A DNA stretch of 64,000 nucleotides, taken from positions 10,001-74,000 of the forward strand of contig BSBK01001163.1 of NCBI GenBank assembly GCA_027943335.1, given 5' to 3'. The DNA is from Chamaecyparis obtusa (Eukaryota; Streptophyta; Pinopsida; Cupressales; Cupressaceae). This document shows, one piece after another, positions 11,860 to 23,685 of the stretch. The notes beneath the pieces were generated by a model, which ran no database searches, was not told the DNA's origin, and saw only the letters and a program-made list of their open reading frames with translations. Both the position numbers and the translations under genes were made by a program. How positions within the stretch are numbered: the first letter of the stretch is position 1; every line of letters starts with the position of its first letter.

Positions 11860-12648
11860 ATTGTTAAGAATGACACTTGGGAATTGGTCCCAAGACCTAG
11901 TGATAAGAATGTGATTGGAACAAAATGGATATTCAAAAATAAGATGAATGAAGATGGCATAGTAGTAAGAAACAAAGCAAGATTAGTATGTAAAGGATAT
12001 GCGCAAAGAGAAGGCATTGATTATTTAGACACATTTGCACCTATGAGTAGATTAGAAGCTATTAAGTTGTTTTTAGCTTATGCTACAGTCAAAAACTTCA
12101 AAGTTTATCAGATGGATGTCAAGTCAGCATTCCTGAATGGAGACTTGAAAGAAGAAGTATACATTGAGCAACTAGACGGATTCACCTTATCAAACAGACC
12201 TAATATGGTATGCAGATTGAAGAAGGCCCTCTATGGACTTAAGGAAGCCCCTAGAGAATGGTATGAGAGACTAGATGGATACTTAACAAAGATTGCATTC
12301 AAGAAAGGAGTAGCAGATTGTAATCTATTCATTAGAGAGACATCTAAAGGTTTGCTTCTTGTAGCTATATTTGCTGATGACATTATCTTTGGATGTAATG
12401 ACAAACTAAGTGTTGAATTTTTCAAAGAAATGAAGAATGAGTTTGAGATGAGTATGATTGGTCCTATTAAATACTTTTTGGGATTAAATGTGTAGCAGAC
12501 AGAAAAATGAGTTTTTATTAATCAGTCAAAATATTTGAAAGAGATAATGAAGAAATTCAAGATGATTGCAAGCCAGTAGGAACACCTATGGTCACTGGAT
12601 GAAAGCTTACAAAAGATGATGACTCACTAGGAGTAGATATAAAATTGT
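11860..12648 (+). pseudogene. Reverse transcriptase of C1, N-terminal and palm part
   Basis: Copia RT. Motifs in order: [14 protein letters not shown] (11905), [25 protein letters not shown] (12105), [21 protein letters not shown] (12210), and the catalytic FADDIIFG with ADD at 12373-12381. Past 12495 the frame is broken by several stops (YFLGLNV then stop), and at 12654 a solo LTR is inserted. The enzyme resumes at 13495. Confidence 0.88.
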
Positions 12649-12653
12649 ATAAG

Positions 12654-13489
12654 TGATGCAGGAGCATCTTGGGTGTAAGAGCAATCTTGCATCACCAAAA
12701 ATATTTCTATTTTTGTATTCAATAAGGGCTATCTTGTGCAGAGTTGCTATTTTTAGTAAGTTGGTCTTACGATCTTGGAATGTTCTAATTTTACATATGG
12801 AGGTCCATCTCAGTCATATCAGCCTACCAACAAAGTTGCATGGCTAGATCAGGTCTAGTTTTGAAGATATTGAAGATTTTCGATATTGGTAGCAGGGCAC
12901 AGAAACTTTGAACTCAGTTTTGAAGGCTTTAGAGGCCCTGGATGAGGTTGAAAATTTGGGTGACGGGTGCTTTGTGTGGGTCAAGCCTATAGAGGGGTTC
13001 GTGGTATTTATAGAATGGGGTTATAATAGCCAATCGGGTCAACGAGTGATGACTTATGGTCTTCGGAAGTTGGGTCACCTGAAATGGCAGAAAATAAATT
13101 TTCTTCAAAATTTTTGTTTGGGTTTCAAAACTCATTTTGAGCCAACTTTGATGTAATAAATTGTAAAATAAAATAATTCTATGTTTGGTCGGCCCTAAGG
13201 GCTAAATTTCTAGAACCTTCTCAGGCGGTGGAAATTGCCTATATAAAGAAGGCCCGTAGTGTTGTCTAGGGCAGTTCTGGGTAGTAGATTTGGGTATTGA
13301 TTTGAGGCTTTGTCCTACAGAATATTGTAAGGGAATGCCCATGTGGCTTTGCATATTGTAATTCTGAAAGTTTGTAATTCCACATTTGTGGAGATAATAA
13401 GAAGCTAATTTTCTGTTCTTGCATATTATTGTTGTTGTTTCTCTATTTCTATTATGTGTTTGTGGTATTAAGGGGAGCACCCTTCATCA
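12654..13489 (+). mobile_element. Solo LTR inserted in C1 RT
   Basis: 836 bp, TGATGCAGGAGCATCTTG at the start and GCACCCTTCATCA at the end, with an exact 5-bp target duplication ATAAG at 12649-12653 and 13490-13494. No internal region, so it is a product of LTR-LTR recombination. It has a TATA box, GCCTATATAAAGAAGGC (13228-13244), identical to that of the LTRs of small element D read on the minus strand, and the same terminal motifs, so it belongs to the D family or a close relative. Open frames inside (for example 12908-13156) are not coding. Confidence 0.9.
13228..13244 (+). promoter_or_regulatory. TATA box of the solo LTR
   Basis: GCCTATATAAAGAAGGC; shared base for base with element D LTR (minus strand, 23971-23987). 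It would start transcripts near 13270, reading into the RNase H remnant of C1. Confidence 0.6.
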
Positions 13490-13494
13490 ATAAG

Positions 13495-14160
13495 TCTATG
13501 ATTGGTAAACTCATATATCTTACTCAAACTAGACCTGATATTTCAAATGCAGTTGGCATAGTTGGAAGATTTGTAGCATAACCTAAACAAAGTCATCTCA
13601 TGGTAGTAAAAAGAATATTCAGATACTTGTAGGGCACTATAGATTATGGTCTATGGCATCCTAATTTAAAAAATCTTGAGCTTCATGTGTACACTGATGC
13701 AGATCGGGTAGGATGTGTTGATGACAGAAAGAGTACTTCGGGTGGAGCAGTGTTTCTTGGTGATAGACTTTTCACTTAGACAAGAAGGAAAAAAAATTAT
13801 ATTTCTTAGTCAACAGCAGAAGTGGAGTATGTAGCAACAGGCCTGAACTATTCTACAATTGTTTGGATCAAGCAGATGATAAAGGATTTTGGAATTCAGA
13901 TTGATTATCCTATTGTTATTGACTATGATAACACTAGCACTATCAATATGTCAAAGAACCTTGTGATGCATGCAAAGACAAAGCACATTGAGGTCAAGTG
14001 TCACTTCCTGAGAGAGAAAGTGGTAGAGAAAGAATTCAAGTTGGACTATGTGAATACTAAAGAATACTTGGAAAATATATTCACAAAGCCCTTGCCTAAG
14101 GATACTTTTGAGTATCTCAGGGAGAACTTGGGAGTCATTCCCTTCCCTATTTCTACTTAG
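13495..14160 (+). pseudogene. RT thumb and RNase H of C1
   Basis: Resumes after the solo LTR with MIGKLIYLTQTRPDI, the conserved copia segment between RT and RNase H. RNase H blocks: an ElHVYTDADxVG-type first Asp block (13680), the KSTSGGAVFLG block (13730), a WxTRRKKNYISxSTAEVEYVA block carrying two stops (13780), the KHIEVKCHFLREKV block (13980) and FTKPLPKDTFEYLR near the end. Ends with TAG at 14158. Stops replace Gln or Trp codons. Confidence 0.87.
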
Positions 14161-14520
14161 AAGAAAGAAGGAAAGGCATCAGTCCTCTGGGACTGGTGGA
14201 AGGTTGACTACTCTACCTCAAGAGTAGTACCGGTGCTTAAAATGAATGGCACCCTTTTCCATTGATGTCAAAGGGGGAGTAATATATAGAGTCATGAAAA
14301 AAAAGAAAAAGAGGATTAATATACTAAGGGGGAGCAACATTCAGATATGACAACAATTCAATGAGGAAATGGAGAATATTAGAAAATATTGCAGCAATTG
14401 GAGGATTCATCTTTGGGGGAGTTTTGAAGAGGAAATGGAGAATGTTATAAAATAAATGTTCTTTTGGGTTGGTGGTAGTTTTTCATTCCACATGTTGCCA
14501 TCAATGCCAAAGGGGGAGAT
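14161..14520 (+). other. 3' region of C1 with three polypurine-like tracts
   Basis: Non-coding. GGGGGAG cores occur at 14267-14279, 14324-14335 and, adjacent to the LTR, 14508-14520 (CCAAAGGGGGAGAT). The last is the plus-strand primer by position. The two upstream copies have the same style (GATGTCAAAGGGGGAG). Confidence 0.75.
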
Positions 14521-15827
14521 TGTTGGAGATTTACCAGCAGGCCAATACTAACTGTATGTTTTTCATTGATGAAAACATATGGAAAGTAGCATGTGTGGAA
14601 GTCTTATATAGTAATCCTTTTGTATATGTAGCATAGACATGATATCAACATGATATCATGGGCATAGAGATTAATTGTTAGAACATACAGTTATATTGTA
14701 GCTAGTGTCAACAGTGTTCTTGACAGAGTTACAGACAATATTCTATGTATGGTTGTCCATACATTTATCATGGAGCCTTGTGTGCTTGCATATATGTTGA
14801 AGACATGTTAGTGATGTTTTAGTTATGGATGCATAGTCTAATGATGAACACAAGTGAAGTTATGTAGTCGCTATTTGCCAGTAGTAGTTTCCTGTGTTTG
14901 TTCAAAAGAGCTGATAGAGATTTTATTGGTTCTTGAGTTGCACCTATCTTGAGGGTATACACCCTTGGATTAAGCTTGGAGAAGTGTTATTGATTTTTGG
15001 TTAAGAGTGCATGAGTTAATTCAGCTTACAGAGAAAGTTACAATTGTTTTGGTAGAGCTGATAATGTGTAGCATGCATCTACAATTATTTTATTAGATAG
15101 GTCCTAGAATAAGTTGCGTACATAATAGAGCTGATAGAATGTTTGTTGGAGTTTATTATAGTTTCTCTAATATTATTTCAAGGTGGTTCTAATAGGCCAA
15201 CTTGATTATATCATTTGGAGGAAAGATATTTCTAGGCAGTCATTTGTGGTTGTTGAAGTGTGGTTCATGGTTGATTAAGCAGAGTAGAGCAGAGTGTGTG
15301 AAAGTGTTGAGCCATCAGAAGAAGGTCTATGTGACCAAGTAAAGTACTTGTTTTATTCATGGGAACTAATGCAGATAGTAGGTCAAAGCGCAGTTCACCA
15401 AGATCTAGATATAGTGTGTATCTATTATTGTGAAGGTTGTAGCCTTCGCCCATTTGAGCAATGAGCTCTCAGAAAGTGTGTCCTCTCCCCTAATAGGGGC
15501 AATTGTAAAAGACTCCTAATAGGGTCTGAACCTTGACCAGGTCTAGTGTACTTAATATATTGTAAAGCTACTCTTAACAAGGTCAAGGATCTTCTAACAA
15601 GGATCATTATACACTAGTATATAATATTAGTGGGTATCAAGTCCCACCAGGGTTTTTACCTATTTGGGTTTCCCCGTAACCAAAATATTGGTGTTGTGTT
15701 CTTGTGTTCTTTTATTGTGTTTATGCTTTATGTTTAAGTATACTTAATTGGATAAATAATTGAATCTAGTATATAACTGATTCACCCCCCCCCCCCTCTC
15801 AGTTATCTCTTGGGACTATTCCTAACA
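14521..15827 (+). repeat. 3' LTR of C1
   Basis: Starts TGTTGGAGATTTACC directly after the polypurine tract and ends CCTAACA; partner of 7861-9152. The U5 hairpin arms are at 15773-15780 and 15799-15806, with a run of about 14 C in the loop, longer than in the 5' copy. Confidence 0.92.
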
Positions 15828-15832
15828 CCATA

Positions 15833-16474
15833 GTCTTAGATTGTCGTACAAGTTTGTTGAAAAAGTTGTTTCACAACCCCTATATTATTGTACGGTATCC
15901 AATATATTGTCCTACAAGTGTTGTCACCAGAAATCAAAAGAAACATTATCCCTAGCAACAATTGTCATATGAGTCTTACAATTGTCATTTGATAGCATAC
16001 CCAATGTCATACGAGCTTTCAGAAACTCATTTGGGAATTTTCAAAAAGTTGTCAGAGATTGGTCAAATTAGTCAAAAATTTAGTTTTTACATCCTATTTG
16101 TAGATTCTATCAAAATAGTCACTATGTCAAGAATAGAGAAGAAACTAGAAGCAAATCCATTCATTTTCCTAAAGTTGTCTCTTGAGTCTGATTTTGCGTT
16201 ATGATATATCGATTTGAGTCTTTTTCATCTTGTGTCAAAACCTTGTCAAAATTATCTTCTAAATTCAGTCTTGTCACTAAATGGCTAAGTGTTATGAGCT
16301 TGTGCCCACCATATATTGGGCATCTACCCACACCACTATGGCACAGTATCCTTCATTTATGTTTGATCAAATCTTCAATCAATTCAATCTTGACAAAGTT
16401 GCATCATTTGATCTTCTTGAATTGGGTCTTTCTTTAGTTGTCTTCATCTTACTCTCTTGCTTCACCTAAGGTTA
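15833..16474 (+). other. Leader of element B, second part
   Basis: Continues the B leader after the CCATA duplication. 15840-16030 carries at least five copies of the ATTGTC(G/A)TA(C/T)GAG-type motif. From about 16090 to the gag start it is clearly alignable with B2 (minus strand, 62150-62470), including a CATCTTGTGTCAAAACCTTG block. No coding signal in that part. Confidence 0.7.
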
Positions 16475-18598
16475 ATGGTGGAAACTAGAGCTTCCCCGCA
16501 CAAGAAATCCAGAGAATCACTTAACACTGCACCTTTGACTATTCACAAGGGTCCCACTCTTGAGCAGCTCTACAATTCTGGTCTTTACAAAGATGACGGT
16601 CTTGGCAATTTTCAATTGAAAACTGGTTATATACCCCCTCCATCAACTCACAGAGGTAATCAACAAACTCCTCCTCAATCTATCTCAGGGAGTCCTAAAA
16701 CTCCTAACATGTCTCACAGAGGGACACAACATGGGTCTTAAAGATCCCATTCTCAACATGGTATGGATCAAGAATCTACACCTTCTGAAATTGCTCAATA
16801 TCAAAATGATGATGGCTTCAAGAAAATGATGAGACATTTCTTGAAAGAAGATAGAGATGTATGCTTTCTAGAGTTAGCTCATCAAGGAGCTAAACTTCCT
16901 CCAAACTTTAATGTTGAATATATCATTACACATGAGGAAGAAAATCCTATGATAGCCATGATGAAATAGATGCATGCCATGCAAGTCTAACTTAACAAAC
17001 TTGAAAAAGAAAAGGAACCTAAGGAGTTCTCCATGGAGGCTCTATGCCCTTTTCCATTTGATAAAGAATTGTACATGCCACCATTCCCTAAAAGGGTGGA
17101 AATGCCTAAATATGATAATTATGATGGAAAATCTAATCCTCAAGATCATGTCAAAGAATTCTATACTCAATCCATGGAGTTTATGCACAAACAAACCTAC
17201 TTAATGCATATTTTCCCTCGATCTCTAGGAGTAGCAGCCATTCATTCATTCTCTAGAATGCCTCCAACTATCAAAATTTTTGAGGAGTTAATCAAATTGT
17301 TCTATAAAAAATACTCCTACAATATTCAACATCTAGTCACCATGATCAACATCTGTAATTTGAAATAATATCTAGGTGAACCATTCTTGATATTTCTCAA
17401 GAGATGGAGGAAGAAATTTTCTCTATATGCTATACCCATTCCAGAAATTGAGAAGCTAGAAATCTTCATCAACAATCTTATTCCAGAAATCAACTACCCT
17501 TTACAAATGCAAAATCATACATCCTTTGATAAGATGGTAGATAATGTGATCAAAATTGAGAAAGTACTTGTGAAAAAAGGAGACATCACACTTCAAAAGG
17601 ATAAGTATGAATCTAGATCTAGTTCTAAGGACAAGAACAAAAACTAGAATAAGAATAAAGGCATTGTCATAGATGGCCTTGTTGATGCTATTCGTGCCCC
17701 ATCCAAGGCACCCACTTTCAATCTCACTATTGGCACCCAAGCCATCAAAGCTTCTAAAGCTAAAGCAATAGAGCCCAACAAAAATTCATCTGATTATAAA
17801 CCTTGGGATATAGATCCTAATCACAAATTCACTCCTCTTGGAGAATCCTTAGAATCTACCATGAAAACTCTATTGGCAAACAAAATCATCTACTTGCTTG
17901 AGATAAAAGTCTTTGATCCTGAACCAAAACTGAAATAGTGGAGAGAGAATGATTTCTATGAATTCCATCGCAATAAGGGTCATAAGACTAATAACTACGT
18001 TTGCTTGAAGCACATCATACAAGACAAAATTGATAATGGAGAAATCATGATTAATAATCATAAGAGCAATAATGATCATACAACATTCATAGAACCATTT
18101 CCTAAACATGGTAAAGAAGATTCTTCTTCTCAGTCTAATATGGGTGATAAAGTCAATTATGCCTACTATGGAAACAATTTTGTTATCAATATGGTTGAAC
18201 CATGTCTATCTGAGCATTGCAATGTCATCACAATTGTAAGAAAAGATAGAGAAAATCAATTAGCTAATGTAGTTACTTTATCACAAGCTCAAGAACATCT
18301 GCAAGGACAAATACCAAATTCATCAAATGTCCCTAAGGTGCCTTTGAATCTTTCATCTACTTCTAAACAAAAGGCTACATCTAAATCTTCAAATCCTAAA
18401 GACACAAGGCCTACATCATATAGTGTTTTTCAACAACTCCAGCATACAAATGAAAAAATCTCCATGTTTGTGTTGCTTCGGATATGTCTAGCTCATAGAG
18501 CCATTCTAGACAAAGATCTACTCAGATCCAATGCTCCTGATAACCTTGATTTAGATAGATTCCAGACTATGGTTGGTCATCTTACATCTCCATAGTAT
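16475..18598 (+). pseudogene. gag: Gag of element B
   Basis: Start ATG at 16475 (MVETRASPHKK), the same start as in B2 (MVETRASSHRK at 62135). A Pro/Gln/His-rich N-terminus is followed by TPSEIAQYQNDD, KKMMRHFLKE, LAHQGAKLPPNFNVE and, from about 17030, the gag core (PFPFDKELYMPPFPKRVEMPKYD, then FYTQSMEFMHKQT). A Lys-rich linker near 17600 precedes a finger-like ENDFYEFHRNKGHKTNN (17945), where the expected first Cys is Tyr, as it is in B2. A Ser/Gln-rich stretch leads to the protease. Stops and shifts occur at about 16740, 16968, 17366, 17646, 17937 and 18594. Confidence 0.83.
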
Positions 18599-18628
18599 AT
18601 TTTCTTTTCAGAGGAAGATGATAACTCC

Positions 18629-18960
18629 TTGAGTCATCCGCATAACCAGCCCTTTCATATTGAAGTCTTGATCCAAAACCATTGTGTCAAACATGTGTTG
18701 ATAAATGGGGGCATTGATCTAAAAATTTGTTCTTTTAGCTTGATTACACAATTGGGATTTTCAAAAATGGCCATTGATCCTAGAAAGAAGATAACTATCA
18801 AGGCATACGATGAGAAAGAAAGATCTTCCAAAGGAACAATTGTCTTACCTATCTGAACAGGTCATGTTATCAGAGATACGATATGTCAAGTTCTTGATCT
18901 ACCTTTGGCTTACAATATCCTTCTAGGGAGATCCTAGATACATGAAATGAAAGCTATTCC
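18629..18960 (+). pseudogene. Protease of element B
   Basis: Retropepsin-type domain. The active-site block reads HVLINGGIDLKICS; the codon at 18714-18716 is AAT (Asn) where Asp is expected. The B2 copy also has Asn at this place. Downstream SKMAIDPRKKITIKAYDEKERSS and the ICQVLDLPLAYNILLGR block (flap and C-terminal strand) agree with B2. Stops at 18855 and 18937, the second replacing the Trp of GRPW. Confidence 0.82.
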
Positions 18961-20669
18961 TTCTACATATCATCAATGTTTGAAATTTCCTTATGAAGGA
19001 GTAGAAGTGATGATTCTAGCTGATTTATACAAAACTTGCAATGCATTGAAAGAGAGTGCTGATAAACTTGTTCCTAATAATAGAGAATCTTCCACTAAGA
19101 AACTAGACATTCCTTCAACATCCAAGATGGAAGACATTGCTAAAGAGGTTAAGATCAAAGAAAATGGTATGGGAGAATATACTATAGAGCTAGTCTTATC
19201 TTTGACATCTCTCCCTATCTCACCTAAGTCCTACAGGCAAGCTCTAAAACAATCTAAAATTGAGTCTAAAGAACCTCTTGAGGCATATAAAGGAAATTTT
19301 GTTGTAGAACAAGTATCTAAACAAGAGTTTGAAGAGGATGAAGCTATACTTGCATGGCTATAAAAAGATGAACCTAAATCTCAAGTTGTTCAAACATGTG
19401 AATCTAAAACACCAAAGCTCCCTTCTAAGTCATATGGCCCAGGGGATAAAATGATCACAAAAATGGGATATAAAGGAAAAGGACCTCTAGGATTATAGGG
19501 TAAAGGTCTTCTATCACCTCTTGATCATCATGGAGGAGCAAACAAGAATACAATAGGTCTAGGATATAAGAAGAAGCCTTTTTGTCTTAGCAAGAACTCA
19601 CCATATGTCTTAGAATAGATTGAGCCATCCAAAACAAATCAACTAAAGGGAGAAACAATCAAAAAATGTAATAGTCATGATTCAGACACTACTGAAGATC
19701 TCATTCCTTATGAGCAATTGCCTAAAGAAATAAAAGACCTCCTTAAAGCTGAAGATGATCCAATAAAAAGAATTAATGTAGTAGAAACACAAGAACCTAC
19801 TATAGAGCAAGAGATAGTTGCACCACAAGAACCAACTAATCTCGAAGGCAATCACATAGACAAAGAGGAAGGTGGTAGTTATTCTGAGATAGATTCCCAT
19901 GAGTATGAATTCAAATCAGAATCTGAGGGTAACTCTTCTTGGGGTATTCATCCTGACTTTACTCATGTTCTTAGATTTCCTAGAGGCATAGATGAAGAAT
20001 CTAATGACTGAATGGGGAGCCATTCTAGAAGAAGATGATCTTATCATAGAGAAATATGTTGATGTTATTCACCAATATGCACCTAAACCCAACGTAAGTC
20101 TAGAGTGAAATGATGAACTTATCGAGTTTTATCCACCGATGGCTGAATTGGACTCCCATAATGACATTGAGCCTATTCATGAATTGAACGTCTTAAGTTG
20201 TAATATCACCTTTGAAATCAAGCATCAGGTTAGGACCAATGATGACATATCCATATCCATAAACACTATCTCCCAAACTTTCACCACTTTGACTATCCAA
20301 CATCCTGAACTTCTTGACCAAACCTCTACAAATCTGAGCCAAGGTATCTATACCTTTCCCAATGACTATGCCCTTTCTTGCTACCTTAATGTAGTTGAGC
20401 CTATGAGAACTTCCATCAGTGAACCTAGCATTAGCATGACGGAGTTGGACATGAAGTATCTTAGTCAGAAAAATAAGAATAAGAATAAAAAGAAAAGAAG
20501 TTTCGAGGGTGAAAACCACTTTGTGGTAGTCTCAGAACCTACAAAAGTAAAAATAAAAGATGTATCCAAAGGTGAAAACCTCTTTGAGGCTCCTAAGGAT
20601 GAGATATTTGATGTCCTTCAGAGTCATTTATATGATAGATCTCCAATTCTAATTTATCCCACACAATTT
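18947..20669 (+). pseudogene. Protease-RT linker of element B with G-patch-like segment
   Basis: Reads on from the protease (CLKFPYEGVEVMI). At 19430-19530 lies a Gly-rich block, GPGDKMITKMGYKGKGPLG followed by GKGLLSPL, which fits the G-patch pattern of alternating Gly around an aromatic; B2 has the same block at 59100-59190. An acidic stretch (19718-20010) with SSWGIHPDFTHVLRFPRG follows, then 20139-20660, up to the C2 target site. Stops at several points. The function between protease and RT is unknown; a nucleic-acid-binding role is inferred from the G-patch resemblance. Confidence 0.68.
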
Positions 20670-21683
20670 TGTTAGAAATAGGGAATACTGTGATGGGGGG
20701 TGAATCGGTATTCTACAAACTTTATCTTTTTCCCAATTATGGATATAATAGATTATCTTTATACATGCATAAAATAAGAAACTAAACAATATGCATAACA
20801 ATAAAGAACTCATAACACATGATATGTTCTCGAGGAAACCCTGGCCTAGGGAAAACCCCAGTGGGGATGGTACCCACAAAGATCCACTAATCAAAAGTAT
20901 CTTGTTAAGGATATTGACCCTGTTAGGAGTCTATTAAATATGTAGAGTGTATTAGTCCTGATTAAGGGACTATAGGCCTTGTTAGAAGCCTCAACCCTGT
21001 TAGGAGTTGTAGATACAAAATCTAATTACAAGATGAGCCCACTGCCTAAACAAGTAATATACAATATATACTAATTACAAAAATGGATTAAGGTACACAG
21101 CCTTATACATCTTGCATTAATGTCTTCTTTATTGTTCTTACATTCACATCATATCATATCATCATATTACACTTCGTATTCCATTACTTCTTGCAATTAC
21201 AATTACATATATACAAGTTATTAACGCTAATAACTTTACATGGTCAACTTCCATATATTTTTATCTAAGGGTAAACATCTAGGATGTCTTTCCTTTATAT
21301 TTTTAAGTCATTATTTTGGTAAACAAAATAATCCCTTAACACTTTACCAATTCTATCTTCATATTCTATCTTGTCAGCTTCACACTGTCTTCGATAAAAC
21401 TGCCATAACTAATTCTGTACATGCCGTACTAACTTGCACTCTGAGATGGGTCATCATTAGCCATCATAACATCTATGTTCAAGTGTGCAAGCACTGAAAT
21501 TTCTCTAGTCAACATCACAAACCAAAACTATATCCTGGTACACTATGAAAATACTATCTCACACTTAGACAAATTTACATTGCGATCTGCCATACTTGCT
21601 CTTTGACCTGTGCGCTCTTAATGTGGATCATATGTTTCCATAATGACAACATCTATGTACTCACTTCAGCCAAATTTACAAAA
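20670..21683 (-). repeat. 3' LTR of C2 (left)
   Basis: On the plus strand it runs from TGTTAGAAATAGGG to CAAATTTACAAAA; the partner ends in CCAACA, so the terminal CA here has decayed. Next to it lies the minus-strand polypurine tract. The U5-end hairpin (AATACTG...CGGTATT) is kept with one G-U pair. Confidence 0.92.
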
Positions 21684-21698
21684 ATCTCCCCCTTTGTC
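21684..21698 (-). other. Polypurine tract of C2, with two upstream look-alikes
   Basis: Minus-strand GACAAAGGGGGAGAT adjoining the 3' LTR. Further copies (minus-strand GGGGGAGT at 21845-21856 and CGGGGAGT at 21903-21916) lie 5' of it in element orientation, the same triple layout as in C1 and C3. Confidence 0.75.
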
Positions 21699-23685
21699 AT
21701 TAGTGGTAACATATGAGAAAATTGGCTAAGTGTATAAGTCAAAATCTCAAAATGTATAACAAAATTCTGACCATAGTATAGAATATGTATACTATCCTTA
21801 TAACTCCTCAAAATATACTTTCTAATACAAAAACTTCATACAATACTCCCCCTAAGAGTATCAATCCTCATGTACATAGTAATTTTTTGCTCTACTACAA
21901 TCACTCCCCGTTTGACAACAATGACAAAATAAAGTAGGGAGGATTACAAAATTGTAACCTAAAAAAAATTATACCTCCATTTACTTATTACAAAGCCAGT
22001 AGGCTTGCAACACAATCAAAAAAATTTACTTTCATGGCTTCAAACTCTTTCTCCCATGACTTTCTGATAGAATCTACCAAATTTAGAAGTGTGCTTAATC
22101 CATAAGCTACTATTTGACAAGCTTGAAGGTTCTCAAAATTAAATTTCTGAAATGATGTCTTAGTAGTAAGACATTCTTCCAATTGTTCCTCAATAATGCT
22201 CAACTTCATAGACGTGTGCTCTCTCAAAAGTTCAAATCTTCTCAATTTCTTGTTCTTTTCATCTTGCAATGATCTTATTTCATCATAACACTTCCTAACT
22301 TTCTTCTCAACATCACTTACTTTTACATTGGGTCCAGAAAGAAGATTAGATTCATTCAGAATCTTAGCTTCCTTCACCTTGATTTTCTGCTCCTCTGCTG
22401 CTGTCAAAATCTCACATTTTGTACACTATATGTACAAATCTTTTCCAGTCTCCAAATGTTTCCTTAAGTTCTTGATACAAACATCAAGACTAATAATATC
22501 ATTTCTGATATTTTGACTCATACTTAAAAGCATTTCAGCTTCATAAGCTGCTTGAGCTCTTACTTTAGCAATGTTTGATAAGTTGGTAAACTCATCATCA
22601 AAAGTACTTAGTACCTTTTTGGCTCTCTCCAAAGGATCTACTTCTAAAATATGTGTAGTTACAATACTTTGCAACTTCTCTGTCAGTTCCTTCAGACTTC
22701 CTTCTATATTCTTTACTTTCTTAATCTTTCCAATAATCTTATTCAAAGAACTAATCAGCTCTAGCTGATCATCATCATCAACTTCTTTACCTAAGTCTTC
22801 AAACAAAGTTCCAATTTCTTTCTTCTTTGCCTTAGGAGTGGGTGCATGAACTTCTATCTCTTTAGGTTCATCACTCACCAATTCAGTCTGTACTGCTTCT
22901 TTAGTCCTATCTAGTTTATCAAGAGATGAATTGTCAACAATGTTATCTAAATTCTTAAATACATTATCTTTAGTGTCCAAGGTCACCTTAGTACCTTTAA
23001 TTTCCATTGTATCATCTTCAATATTAATAGCTAAAAGAGAGGGAATATCCTCTTGTTCAACATCAATTGCAAGTCCTGCTCCAACTGAAGTTTCTCCAAC
23101 AATTTCTATCATTACTTGAATTATTGCTTGCTCTATTTCTGTTCTCACTTCCTCATACTATCTTGCCATGATCTAAATGGTTCTCCTCTTAGTCCTCAAA
23201 AGAGTGCCAAGGGGCTTCAAAAACTATTCAAGATGCTTATCATCTTTCACAACACATAGGTTCTTCACCATATTTTCTCTTATAGTTTTGTCATCTTCTT
23301 GTGCTCTCATTTTCTTGTTAACACACTTCTTGAATAGGTCATCAGGAATCTTGCCTTGAATAGTATCAAACTTCTTGTTAGCCAAAATCATGTACTTAAC
23401 AATAGAATTTTCAAGATTCAATCTTTCAAAATAGTTATAAAGATCATAGTACTTATTCATCTTAGTAGAGTCTCCATCTTGTATGATTTCTTCATTCACT
23501 CCCTCAACTCTAGGTTTCCATGCTTTCTTCTTTACAGTAGAGTCATCATCTTTAACTTCTGCAAATGTTCTTGGTATTGGTTGAACTATAGTCTTTTGTC
23601 TCAATCTCAAAAATCTCATAGCCAAGAGGGTCTATGAATTCAACTCTGGGTTCTACTACTTCAATGTAAGTAAAGTCAGTGTCAA

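Larger units (their letters stand above)
7861..15827 (+). mobile_element. Element C1: Ty1/copia retrotransposon in the leader of B
   Basis: LTRs 7861-9152 and 14521-15827, target duplication CCACA (7856-7860) / CCATA (15828-15832). Gene order gag, protease, integrase, RT, RNase H is the copia order. About 7.1 kb without the solo LTR at 12654-13489. Frames carry several stops and shifts, so it is not autonomous now. The gag start RKESPKFDG, the integrase and the U5 end resemble C3, so the two are related families. Confidence 0.92.

Noticed and set aside
12908..13156. 82-codon open frame inside the solo LTR
   Set aside because: Solo LTRs are non-coding; no family motif and overlapping open frames on both strands.
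15784..15797. Run of about 14 C
   Set aside because: It sits in the loop of the U5 hairpin, where all related LTRs have a C-run; length may be slippage or sequencing error, not a separate feature.
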